64,000 nt of DNA from Liopterus haemorrhoidalis (taxonomy: Eukaryota > Arthropoda > Insecta > Coleoptera > Dytiscidae). Position 1 is the stretch's first letter; every line of letters begins with the position of its first letter. The position numbers and the translations under genes were made by a program. Shown here one piece after another: positions 18,690 to 28,523 of the stretch. The notes beneath the pieces were generated by a model, which did no database searches, was not told the DNA's origin, and saw nothing but the letters and a program-made list of their open reading frames with translations. The stretch lies in the NCBI GenBank assembly GCA_963971575.1, contig OZ020622.1, positions 29,046,301 to 29,110,300 on the forward strand. The letters run 5' to 3'.

Positions 18690-19289
18690 ATGATTACGCA
18701 TCATAGCGGCTCCGGTTTACTTAATTCCGCGATAAATTCTCTACCGTTTGAATTGCATTTACCCGGATATCAATATTGCGGACCCGGTACTAAACTTCAG
18801 AAAAGATTATTACGAGGTGATCCCGGGATAAACCCTTTAGACTCCGCGTGTAAGGATCACGACATAGCTTATTCTCAGAATAAGGAATTAAAAGAAAGAC
18901 ACGAAGCGGATAAAGTGTTGCAGCAGAAGGCTTGGCTAAGAGTTATATCAAAAGACGCTTCCATAGGTGAAAAAGCAGCGGCGTTGGCGGTGGTGGGTGC
19001 TATGAAAGCGAAAACAAAACTCGGTATGGGGCATAAGAAAAGAAAACCGAAAACGAAGAAAACGAAAAAACGATCGAGAACTTTAAAAACAGGTGGCGTT
19101 CTACCATTTCTACCGGCGCTGTTACCGCTGATAGGGAAAGCGTTATTGGCAGGTGTGGCCAGCGGAGCCGCGTCCTACGGAACGAAAAAGGCGTTGGGTG
19201 GCGGTCTGTATCTGGGTCCGTATCCTCATAAACGCGGTGGTAAATTACAGCGGAAAAATAAAAAAAAAAAAAAAATAATAAAACATTAA
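18690..19289 (+). CDS. Virion protein: phospholipase A2 domain plus basic core-like tail
   Basis: 199 residues from ATG 18690; an in-frame ATG at 18645 overlaps the divergent promoter and is less likely. The calcium-loop motif YCGPG is at 29-33 and the catalytic pair H57-D58 sits in DSACKDHDIAY. This is the parvovirus VP1-unique PLA2 fold, which pierces endosomal membranes. Residues ~115-145 are very basic (KKRKPKTKKTKKRSR). They are followed by a Gly/Ala/Leu-rich stretch (LPFLPALLPLIGKALLAG) like adenovirus core and pVI-type segments, so it may bind DNA and membranes. The C-terminus ends in a Lys run encoded by a 16-A homopolymer (19260-19275). First gene of the plus-strand virion cluster. 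Confidence 0.85.
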   Translation: MITHHSGSGLLNSAINSLPFELHLPGYQYCGPGTKLQKRLLRGDPGINPLDSACKDHDIAYSQNKELKERHEADKVLQQKAWLRVISKDASIGEKAAALAVVGAMKAKTKLGMGHKKRKPKTKKTKKRSRTLKTGGVLPFLPALLPLIGKALLAGVASGAASYGTKKALGGGLYLGPYPHKRGGKLQRKNKKKKKIIKH

Positions 19290-19366
19290 TTTTACCCAAT
19301 CGAGCATTAACAAATCACGATCTGCACATTTATGCTGTAAATATACCGAATTTTAGAGGTGTGTTT

Positions 19367-19636
19367 ATGCGTAATGCTTTACCGAAAAAACCTAAAACTA
19401 ACGAATGCGCCATTATAAATCTAGACAATGCGGATGGCCCCGGCACGCACTGGGTGGCTTACAAGAAATTCGGTAATTATGTTGAGTATTACGATAGTTT
19501 CGGAAAATTACCACCACCGCTTGAACTGATTAATTATTTTGGTGAGCGGGCTAAAATAACCTATAATTACAACGCTGATCAAGATTATAATTCGATAAAA
19601 TGTGGTCATTTATGTCTTAAATTTCTACATAAATAA
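19367..19636 (+). CDS. Adenain-like cysteine protease, start unclear
   Basis: Catalytic His in GTHWVAY, Asp in YYDSFG and Cys in KCGHLCLKFL, the adenovirus-protease order. Such proteases mature the capsid. The first ATG is 19367, but protein that looks conserved (LTNHDL...IPNFRGVF) lies upstream in the same phase back to about 19300 with no ATG. That phase stays open to 19262 inside the A16 run that ends the PLA2 gene, and the preceding gene is in a different phase. So either the true start is lost or altered, initiation is non-AUG, or slippage on the A run is used. At 89 residues it is short for the family. The stop (19634-19636) is followed directly by the ATG of the next gene at 19637. Confidence 0.8.
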   Translation: MRNALPKKPKTNECAIINLDNADGPGTHWVAYKKFGNYVEYYDSFGKLPPPLELINYFGERAKITYNYNADQDYNSIKCGHLCLKFLHK

Positions 19637-20422
19637 ATGAACATCTTAGATTTTACATCATTATTAACGAACATGTCGGGCGATAGCACAAACACATTTA
19701 CACTGACCGGTAAATCACATGAACTTAGTTGTGATTTTTTCCCACCGCTAGATCTGACTGATGGTGATTATGACATCGGATTAATAAATTTCTATACATA
19801 TAATTCAATACCTAATATCGATGTGGGTAATAATAAATTCTATTATGATGGTGATAAAGTAATAATTTTACCGGTGGGCGCTTATGAGATAGAAGGCATT
19901 AATAATTATTTACGGCTCGAGCTCGGTGATCCGAATGCCAAACATATATTTGAACATAACCAAACCCCATCCACATCCGTGATTAAAAAAGAAAACTTCT
20001 TAACTCTATACGCTAACAACACCACATTTAAATGCGAGCTGCTCAGTAACTGCGAGATTGATTTTACCAAGGATGATTGCATCGGGAATATGTTGGGATT
20101 TTCAAAAAGAATATTAGAACCTAATATAGTTCACGAATCAGATTTTCCTGTGGACATAGTAAAGGTTAACTCGATACAAATCGAGTGTAATATTGTAACG
20201 GGTGCATATAGAAACAACGAGTTAGTGCACACTATCCATGAATTCTACCCCACTGTTCCGGCGGGGTATAAAATAATAGAGACACCACGAAACGTTATTT
20301 ATTTACCTGTGAACGTCCGAAGTGTGAATAACTTAACTCTCCGAATTTGTGACCAGAACGGATATCTGATAAATTTCGAAAACGAAATAATCACAGTTAG
20401 ATTACATCTAAGAAGGTTATAA
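19637..20422 (+). CDS. Penton-like minor capsid protein
   Basis: 261 residues, no lesion. The N-terminal part (FTLTGKSHELSCDFFPPLDL.DGDYDIGLINF) and the C-terminal signature (YKIIETPRNVIYLPV then ICDQNGYLINFENEIITVRLHL) match the widespread insect Polinton protein that I regard as the vertex, single jelly-roll capsid protein. It would form the fivefold vertex. It lies immediately after the protease and just before the hexon-like gene, the conserved order. The stop overlaps the next ATG by one base (TAATG at 20420-20424). Confidence 0.75.
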   Translation: MNILDFTSLLTNMSGDSTNTFTLTGKSHELSCDFFPPLDLTDGDYDIGLINFYTYNSIPNIDVGNNKFYYDGDKVIILPVGAYEIEGINNYLRLELGDPNAKHIFEHNQTPSTSVIKKENFLTLYANNTTFKCELLSNCEIDFTKDDCIGNMLGFSKRILEPNIVHESDFPVDIVKVNSIQIECNIVTGAYRNNELVHTIHEFYPTVPAGYKIIETPRNVIYLPVNVRSVNNLTLRICDQNGYLINFENEIITVRLHLRRL

Positions 20423-20586
20423 TGGGTATTGATTTTAATACTCCCCTAACAAAAAAAAAACCTATACCTATAAATAACACGTCTGACAAATATAAATTCA
20501 ATCTCCCTCCAACAAGACCTGCGTTAACACCTGAAAATATTCAGTTTCTTTTATCTCAAGGTTACAAATTAAAGAAACAACAATGA
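20422..20586 (+). CDS. 54-residue protein between penton-like and hexon-like genes
   Basis: ATG at 20422 overlaps the previous stop, and its own TGA (20584-20586) overlaps the next ATG (20583). Such tight linkage on both sides supports a real gene. Sequence is rich in Pro, Lys, Asn, with FNLPPTRPALTPENIQFLLSQGYKL, a short amphipathic end. Likely a small structural or assembly peptide. Not recognised. How three overlapping cistrons are translated in a eukaryote is not evident. Confidence 0.6.
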   Translation: MGIDFNTPLTKKKPIPINNTSDKYKFNLPPTRPALTPENIQFLLSQGYKLKKQQ

Positions 20587-21791
20587 GTGAAATACTAAAC
20601 GTGAGCGGTAAAGTAAGCTTTAACAATGCCGTCAGACGTGAAGAGTGGCATACGTATGATCCATATTCATCTACGAGATATGAAAACAGTGACGAGATAA
20701 GAATACCGATTCACCATCAAGATATCTGCACAACACCGTACGATAGTTTCATTGTTATAGAGGGTAGATTTACTAAACCTGATGAAACCGCTTTAACAGC
20801 ACCGGTCGATGTGAAATTAGCGACAAATGGGTTCGCGTTTCTGTTTGATGAAATTCGTTATGAATTATTCGGTATTGAAATCGATAAGGTTAAAAATGTA
20901 GGTATTACAAGTACAATGAAAGGTTATATTTCGATTAAATCGAGGTATTAAAACGAGGTATCTAACTATGAAACCGCCGGTTGGAATAATGCAAAACTCG
21001 TGCACGCCACTGGAGATTTCACCGTATCAATACCGCTAAAATTACTGCTCGGTTTTGCCGAAGACTACAATCGAATCATTTTAAATGCTAAACAAGAACT
21101 CATACTCGTCCGTTCTAGAAACGATAAAAATGTGTATATAAATGATGCAGAATTTAAAATAAATATATTTAAGATACAATGGCGAATTAAACATATTTAT
21201 CCTAGCGATGAGGAAAAATTAAATTTGTTGAATATTATTAACAATGGCGGGGTGTTACAGGCGCCATATAGAGGTTGGGACCTTTACGAGTACCCCGTAT
21301 TACCAACCGCTTCAAAACAAATTTGGGCCATAAAATCATCGAGCCGGTTAGAGACACCCAGATATGTAATACTCGGATTTCAGAGCGATGTTAAAAATAA
21401 AACCAATACGGATTCTGGTAAATTTAACCATTGCAATCTGACAAATGTTAAACTCCACCTTAATTCAGAATGCTTTCCGTACGATAATCTAAATATAAAT
21501 TTTGGAAAAAATCAGTATGCCGTATTGTATGAAATGTACACACAGTTTCAAAAGTCCTACTATAATCAACAGACCAGCCCCCTGTTAAATTGGGCTAATT
21601 TCAAGGATGTTTGTTTAATAGTAATCGATTGTTCTAAACAGAACGAAAAAATCAAATCCGGTCCTGTTGATATCCGATTAGAATTTGAAGCCACCGAAAA
21701 TTTCCCCGCTCAAACAACGGCTTACTGTCTAATATTACATGATAAAATTACCGATTATTCACCCTTAACCGGTATCGTAAATTTGTTATAA
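20583..21791 (+). pseudogene. Major capsid protein (hexon-like double jelly roll), one in-frame stop
   Basis: The frame from ATG 20583 runs to 21791 in a single phase, interrupted only by TAA at 20949-20951, for 402 sense codons. The flanking repeat of CGAGGTAT on both sides of the stop hints at a small duplication or slip. N-terminal EEWHTYDPYSS, DEIRIPIHHQD and the middle LHLNSECFPYDNLNINF are typical of the Polinton major capsid protein. It would form the capsid facets. The stop makes this copy probably non-functional unless read through. The rest shows no decay, so the stop is recent or a sequencing error. Confidence 0.82.
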
Positions 21792-21830
21792 TAATAAACA
21801 CTTGTGGAAAATTAGTTAGTCTTCTTCAGG

Positions 21831-23363
21831 ATGTTGGGGTTACTGCTGTATATTTTTCTTCTCCCGTGTTATAACCTTATACAAGCGTCAGAATTTGAAG
21901 AAATTCTAACCCACCTACACACATACGGCTATTTTAACTTTAGCGACGAGTTAAATTTCGAAGCGATCGATGAAACAAATGGTAAATACAGAAATGCGTT
22001 AAAATATTTTCAAAAACAACACAACTTGTCCATTGATGATGCGTCCAATTTAGAAACATTGAATTTAATGAGAAAGCGGAGATGTGGTAATTCCGATACC
22101 TTAAACTATGTTATCGGTCATAATAAATGGATGAATAAAATCGTATTTTGGGAAATATATCGAACCTCTAATACTCGAGCTATCAACCTGGTGCAGAGAG
22201 CATTCGATATTTGGTCGAAGCATGCCGATATTACATTTATGAGAAAAAATGTTCGACCTGATATATTAATCAGTTTCGGAAAGAAACGTCATTTCACTTC
22301 TAAAACATACGCATATTGTGTCAATTCTTTTGACGGTCCCGGCGGTACATTGGCACACGCCAACCTACCCAACGCAAATCAAACCCCTGTAGAAATACAT
22401 ATTGATTCGGATGAAAATTGGGACTATAATTTGAACACATCATTGGATAATTTTACAAATTTCTTTGAAATGATGGTACATGAAATTGGGCACTCACTCG
22501 GAATCCATCATTCAAATAACTTTTTCTCCATTATGTACCCCTATTATTTTTCAAAAATGTTTAACAACCTCACGGCTGTGGATTTAGAAGAGGATGACAA
22601 ACATGCTATTCAATCCTTATACGGTCCTCCTCTAGAAACAACAACGACAACAACAACAACAACAACAACAGCCAAAGAACAACCCCCAGGAGCAGCAGCA
22701 GCAGCAGCAGGAGCAACCCCACCCAACATTTGTGATTTAAATAATGAATTAAATACATTCTTAATAATAAATGAACATCTGTACATATTTCATGCGGATT
22801 GGGTGTGGCAGAAAAATCTAGCTGATAATAATTTAAATCATAAACCAACACGAATTACCGACTGGCTACCATTTTTATTAAATTTTGATAAAATATCAGC
22901 TGTCTATCAGAGACCTAACGGTAATATTATACTCGTTACCGGTAATATAATATACAACGTTAAATTCCCATCTTTTCAACTTGAACACCGTGTAGTAAAC
23001 TTTAATTCGATGAAAAACATTACGAGTGCGTTTAATTCATATACGGGGCGCACGTACTTTTTCTATAATGATGTATATTGCTCGGAAATCGATGAATGTA
23101 ATATGTATGTTAAGGATAACGCATACGTTTATAAAATGTTTCCCGAAATACCACCGGGTGTTAATGGAGGCTTCCGATATACGGATGGCTTAATATATTT
23201 TTTCAAAAACAAAATCTATTACGCGTACAGTGAATTTACTAACAAACTTGTAAAGGCGGAACCTTTTGACTTGTCTATATTTGATATACAGTGTCCTAAT
23301 GTGGGAATATTTAAACAACTTAAAAATTTATTAACCAAACTTACATCTTATTATAACTTGTAA
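21831..23363 (+). CDS. Matrix metalloproteinase (secreted, hemopexin-type)
   Basis: 510 residues, intact. Signal peptide at 1-20 (LLLYIFLLPC). The propeptide holds the cysteine switch RRCGNSD with C85. The catalytic zinc site HEIGHSLGIHH is at 217-227 (H217, E218, H221, H227), with Met-turn M235 in SIMYPYY. A linker of 11 Thr, then Ala, Gly and Pro follows. The C-terminal region from ~300 resembles a divergent hemopexin beta-propeller (VYQRPNGNIILVTGN, YRTDGLIYFFKNKIYYAY-like blades). It cleaves extracellular matrix proteins. The closest known parallels are host MMPs and the MMP genes of granuloviruses, where they aid spread. Placed between capsid and polymerase genes and ends with an AATAAAG signal. 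Confidence 0.93.
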   Translation: MLGLLLYIFLLPCYNLIQASEFEEILTHLHTYGYFNFSDELNFEAIDETNGKYRNALKYFQKQHNLSIDDASNLETLNLMRKRRCGNSDTLNYVIGHNKWMNKIVFWEIYRTSNTRAINLVQRAFDIWSKHADITFMRKNVRPDILISFGKKRHFTSKTYAYCVNSFDGPGGTLAHANLPNANQTPVEIHIDSDENWDYNLNTSLDNFTNFFEMMVHEIGHSLGIHHSNNFFSIMYPYYFSKMFNNLTAVDLEEDDKHAIQSLYGPPLETTTTTTTTTTTAKEQPPGAAAAAAGATPPNICDLNNELNTFLIINEHLYIFHADWVWQKNLADNNLNHKPTRITDWLPFLLNFDKISAVYQRPNGNIILVTGNIIYNVKFPSFQLEHRVVNFNSMKNITSAFNSYTGRTYFFYNDVYCSEIDECNMYVKDNAYVYKMFPEIPPGVNGGFRYTDGLIYFFKNKIYYAYSEFTNKLVKAEPFDLSIFDIQCPNVGIFKQLKNLLTKLTSYYNL

Positions 23364-23380
23364 TATTATTATAGTTATAA

Positions 23381-23467
23381 AATGTAATACTCTGTGTGTT
23401 TTAAATAAAGATAATGTAATTTCATTTCATGTTGTTTTATTTTTAGAATTCCAACCAGTTAATTAAT
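23381..23467 (+). repeat. Shared 3'-end cassette after the metalloproteinase gene
   Basis: About 87 bp nearly identical to 27514-27602 after polB. It carries the TTTTAAATAAAGATAATGTA polyadenylation region and TTTTATTTTTAGAATTC. The same tail on two neighbouring genes points to duplication during gene capture. Confidence 0.85.
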
Positions 23468-23486
23468 TATATAAACATGTTTTGAT

Positions 23487-23640
23487 AAGGTCGAATCCCC
23501 ATTATCAGTTGCGATGTCCGACGCGTGCATCCAAGGTCGCGCGAAAAGTTTCTAACACGTCCGAGGTCGCACGAACAAGTTCAAACTAGTTTTCCTTATC
23601 AACAGGTTTTTCCAACGCGGGTTTTTGGTATAAAAGCTCC
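23487..23640 (+). promoter_or_regulatory. polB promoter with terminal-repeat-like block and TATA box
   Basis: ATTATCAGTTGCGATGTCC, GCGTGCATCCAAGGTCGC and CGAACAAGTTCAAAC repeat the block at 15509-15620. TATAAAAG at 23629-23636 lies 53 bp before the first ATG of polB (23689), giving a leader of about 25-30 nt. The block is GC-rich against AT-rich genes. Confidence 0.65.
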
Positions 23641-23688
23641 TGCTCAGGGGGGGTTTTGGTAAAGTATTATTCGAGAACTGATAAATTC

Positions 23689-26600
23689 ATGATGAGTTCT
23701 AACAGTACAGTTTGCAGTATTAGCGATCGGGCTATTATTAACATTCGAAAAGCTTTATCGCTCATTAGAACTGTCGATGAAGCCGAAAGATGGCGGAAAC
23801 ACATAAACAAAATTATAATAATAGTTCAGAAATGTATCGAGAACCAAATCACGGTGTTCAGGTGTAAAGATGAGAATTTAGCCAAATTGCAAGGCAATTT
23901 AACTATTTTAAAATTTTTCCGTGAGAAGCTGAAGAATATCAAAACGAGTTCGACAAAAACCGGAGCAGGACTATTGACACGGAGGAGGAAGCAAAATTTG
24001 GTTTGGGAAGACATCAAATCCGTGTTCAATAATCGAATAAAAACCGGTGCCATAATAAACAAAGGAGGGTTTAAAGATCCGAGAACATTTCTCGAAAAAT
24101 CCAAAAGGATTTTCACGAATAAAATTAAAGCCAGCCTGAAGAAATCGATTTTAAAAGTGAACGTGATATTTAGTGGGGAATTTGTGTTACCATCAACCGG
24201 TAGGATAGAAATAAAAACATTTAACACGAGCAATAAAATTATCGATAACGCCACCGATATCAACGTGTGGTATAATGAAAACGTGAGAGAAAATATATTG
24301 CGTGATCTGGAGGAGTTCCAGGAACGTGACTCCGGATGGTCGTTGCATGAGATAATGCATTTAAACGTGAACATAAACAATTATTCACCCATCACCATAC
24401 GTGGATATATTGATTTACCGGATGATGTGAAGAAGAAACAAGCCGTAATAAATATGAAGAACCGTGATGAATACTGTTTCTTGTGGGCTGTTATGTCCGC
24501 ACTGTATCCGGCAGATAAGAATTCAGATCGTGTGACGTCATACCCACATTTTAGTACATCATTAAATTATGACGGAATTCAGTTCCCGATTCGAATTAAG
24601 GACATACCGAAATTTGAAGAGATGAATAAATTATCGATAAACGTGTACACGCTTTTAAAAGTTGGTAAGAATAAACATGAAGTCGCCCCCGTTAAATTAA
24701 GTAAAAAAACTGATGTGAAAACCATACATCTTTTAATGATGTACTCTAATGTGGAAGATGAAGATGAAGAAGAAGAAGAAAAAATGGAAGAGGGGGATAT
24801 CGTCGCGAATATTAGAGCACCGCGAAATTACCACTTCATGTGGATTAAGAATTTATCAAGATTACTCTCCGCACAGATTTCCAAATCACACCATAAAGCA
24901 TATCTGTGCGATAGATGTTTGAATCACTTCATAACCGAGACTTCGCTGCAAAAACATTTATTAAATTGTCGTGTCACGAATCCGTGCACGCGAATTGAAC
25001 TACCCGACGAGACGCATAAAATTTTAAAATTTAAAAATTACAGCAATAAAGAGAAAGTACCTTTCGTTTTGTATGCGGACATCGAGGCCATTCTCGAAAA
25101 AATTGATGACAAAAGTGGGAAAAATACAATTAACACGCATAAACATATTCCGTCGAGCGTGGGATATTACATGAAGTGTTCTTATGATGGTTCGTTATCC
25201 GGTTACCGATTTAATCGCGGTAAAGATTGCATAAATTGGTTCACGGATCAACTTAGTAACATCGCCACGCAAGTTGATGAAATAATGCGCAACGCTTTGC
25301 CGATGAAACTGACACGCGAGGAACAAAAGCGGTTCATGAACGCTACAATTTGTCATATATGCCACCAAAATTTTCACGCGAACGACGTCCGGGTCAGGGA
25401 CCATGACCACCTGACCTCTAATTACCGCGGCGCAGCACATCAATCATGCAACCTAAAGTATCACGCCAGTCACACGATACCTGTAGTTTTCCATAACTTG
25501 TCCGGGTACGATGCACATCACATCATTAAAAATATAGCTAAAGGGATACCGGGATCTGTTTCATTACTACCGATAAATAAAGAACGGTACATATCCTTCA
25601 CTAAATCTGTGTTGAATACAAAAGTGAAATTCAGATTTATCGATTCGTTTCGTTTTATGGCGAGCAGTCTTGATAAATTATCATCCTATCTGAAAGATCC
25701 GGAGATGTCGATCACCAGATCCCATTGCGCATCCGCAACCGAGTTCAAATTATTAACGAGAAAAGGTGTGTTCCCGTACGAGTACATCGATTCGTGGGAA
25801 AAACTCGATGAGGTACAATTACCCCCGCAAACCGCATTCTTCAGTTCCCTCCGAAATGAAAGTATAAGTGAAGAAGACTATTCGCACGCTCGAGAAGTTT
25901 GGAATACGTTCAACGTGCGGACATTGGGTGATTACAACGACCTCTACTTGAAGACGGATGTGTTATTATTAGCGGATGTCTTTGAGGCTTTTCGGGGTAC
26001 CTGTTTACAAACGTACCGATTGGATGCTTTACATTATTACACGGCACCCGGTCTTTCTTTCGACGCGATGTTAAAGTGTACTGAAATTGAGCTCGAGTTA
26101 TTGACCGATGTTGATAAAGTTTTGTTTTTGGAAAAAGGGATCCGAGGCGGTGTGTCACAGTGTTCGAACAGATATGGGAAAGCCAATAATAAATATATGG
26201 GTGAATATTACAATCCCGACGAACCCGAATCTCACCTGATGTATTTCGATGTTAACAATTTGTACGGTGCGGCTATGGGGATGAATTTACCATTTGCGCA
26301 ATTTGAGTGGGTGGCGGAAATGGACTTTTATAAAATCGATTTATTAAATTTATCTGGTGAAGCCGATACCGGTTATATTTTCGAGGTGGATCTAGAATAC
26401 CCCGTAGAATTGCATAGAATGCATAAAGATCTACCTTTATGCCCTGAACATTTTACACCCCCCACCTCAAAGACTGCAAAATTAATTCCGAATTTATATG
26501 ATAAAAAAAAATATGTTATACACTATCAAAATTTACAACAATGTGTACAATTCGGAATGAAATTAATGAAAATACACCGCGTGCTCAAATTTCAACAAAG

Positions 26601-27463
26601 TCCCTGGTTAAAGAAATATATAGATTTAAACACATCGTTGAGAAAAGTAGCCAAAAATGAATTCGAAAATTTTTTTTTTAAGTTGATGAACAATTCCGTG
26701 TTCGGGAAGACGATGGAGAACGTTCGTAAACATTCAAATGTGAAATTAGTTACAAAATGGGGGGGGGCGTTACGGAGCCAAATCATACATATCACAACCT
26801 AATTTTCACAGCTGCACCATACTTGATGAAGACATTATACTGATTGAAATGAATAAAAATATGGTGATATTCAATAAACCTATTTATGTCGGGTTCTCAA
26901 TACTCGATCTTTCCAAAACTTTCATTTACGATTTCCATTACAACTATGTTAAAGCAACGGTCGGTGATAATGCGAAATTACTTTACACAGATACAGATAG
27001 CCTCATATATAATTTTTTAAATTTTGATGTTTACCAAATGATAAAACGTGATATAAGTAAATTCGACACATCAGATTATCCCAAGGATAACGTATTCGGC
27101 ATGCCTCAGGTTAACAAAAAAATAGGTTTGATGAAAGACGAATGCGCTGGCCAGATTATAACAGATTTTATAGGATTACGATCAAAAATGTACAGTTACA
27201 AGGTGTTGAATGCGAAAACGGGTAAACGGGCGAAGGGTGTCACGCAAGCCGCTTTAAAAACTATAAACTTTGAAGATTATTATGATTGTTTATTTCAAAA
27301 CATTACACTTATCAGAGAACAAAGCATTATAAAATCTATACGGCACGATGTATACACAATTAAACAAAAAAAACTTGCGTTTAGTCCGCATGATGACAAA
27401 AGGGTTGTAAATTATTTATACACCGACACGATACCGTGGGGTTATAAGGATAGGATTAAGTAG
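23689..27463 (+). pseudogene. polB: Protein-primed DNA polymerase B, one G-run frameshift
   Basis: First ATG 23689 or 23692. N-terminal helical region, then a conserved block with [12 protein letters not shown], a C2H2-like finger (CDRCLNHF...HLLNC), Exo I (YADIEAI), an endonuclease VII-like HNH insert (CHICHQNF...VRDHDHL...CNL), Exo II (NLSGYDAHH) and Exo III ([12 protein letters not shown]). The palm follows with [10 protein letters not shown] (motif A), [14 protein letters not shown] (motif B) and, after the frameshift, YTDTDSLIY (motif C). The first frame ends at 26802 and the second resumes before 26849. The break is a run of nine G at 26759-26767, one more than the phase needs. Otherwise complete, about 1,250 codons. 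It replicates the linear element by protein priming. Confidence 0.93.
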
Positions 27464-27513
27464 GAATAAAATAAGTATTAGATAAATTTTCAACTTATGT
27501 GTTTTTAAAATAC

Positions 27514-27602
27514 AATGTTATACTCTGTGTTTTAAATAAAGATAATGTAATTTAATCTCATGTTGTTTTATTTTTAGAATTCCCGACTCCCAGTTAATTA
27601 AT
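27514..27602 (+). repeat. Shared 3'-end cassette after polB
   Basis: Second copy of the cassette at 23381-23467. Differences are a few substitutions and two short gaps. It contains the AATAAAG polyadenylation signal for the polymerase gene. The stretch from 27603 to 27844 holds an (AT)n run (27648-27670) and a G-rich patch and no gene. Confidence 0.85.
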
Positions 27603-27844
27603 CACAGTTAATTGTTTTAAAAACAAAAGTTGCTCATTCATCATGTCAATATATATATATATATATATATTTGAATTATAGTTGATTTATTAATTAAAGT
27701 TAATATTAGTATAATTAAATTTTTTATGGAGGGGGTGGTGATGCTGGGGGGGAACAGATGTGTTGAACCTGATCATTTCTGTAAAAATAGAATATAAAAA
27801 ATAATTTAAAACCCTCAAAAAAGGTTAAAACAATAATTTAATAC

Positions 27845-28401
27845 TCACTCAGCGTTCACACAACGAGGGCATACGTCTGTGGGGATTGCCAACACCAAGG
27901 AATCCCCACAAACATCGCAGCGGTAGTCGGCCGCAGTAGCTCTTGCTTCATCTGTTGGAAATAATATATTTTTATATATAATTATTTATAACTTCATATA
28001 TTGCTTTTTTTCTTACGCGTCACGGGGTTCACCGTCGTATGCCGGCTGTACGTCATAGCGACGTAGCCGGCATCCTCCTCTTCTAAAAACCGGTAAATAC
28101 ACAGCGCACAAACTCGGCGGTAAGTTCCAGCGGAATTTACCTCTTTGTACGCAGTCAAAAAACATACGCTTTTGCTGGAACTATCCAGCCGAATTATGCT
28201 ACTGTTATATTGTCGGTGATCGTCCGTGTCCGACTCCACACCCTCATCACCAATTTCAATAATGTCAATGTCTTCTTCCGCCTCACTTCCACTGCTCCAA
28301 CTATCACTATCACTATTAATACTGATCACATCTTCTTCTTGAATATTATTCATCTTCGTAGTACGTAGTAATATATGAAAATGATTTGATTGTGAATTCA
28401 T
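27845..28401 (-). CDS. Acidic protein with SUMO-interaction-like motifs and zinc ribbon, two exons
   Basis: Exon 1 is 28401-28017 and exon 2 is 27951-27845, giving 163 residues. The 65-bp intron (28016-27952) has donor C/GTAAGA and acceptor TTTCCAACAG, and it joins in phase to a compact zinc ribbon (YRCDVCGDSL...TDVCPRC). Two stretches, DVISINSDSDS and IDIIEIGDE, fit hydrophobic-core-plus-acid SUMO-interaction motifs. A central CALC pair may add to metal binding. The TATATATA at ~28403-28411 is so close to the first ATG that the ATG at 28353 may be the real start. SUMO-binding plus zinc binding is a pattern of viral regulators that disturb nuclear bodies. That role is inferred only. The gene points inward from the right terminal repeat. 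Confidence 0.65.
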
Positions 28402-28523
28402 CTGGTATATATATTATTTTATTATCAACATCCGGTTTATATCATATTTTTATTAAATTATAATTAGTTGATAACTGAGAACTTAATTATGTAAACATGT
28501 CATGTTTACACCAAATTTTTGTG

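Noticed and set aside
22606..22851. Minus-strand frame with a poly-Leu tract opposite the metalloproteinase
   Set aside because: Shadow of the Thr/Ala linker repeats (ACA and GCA codons) on the coding strand.
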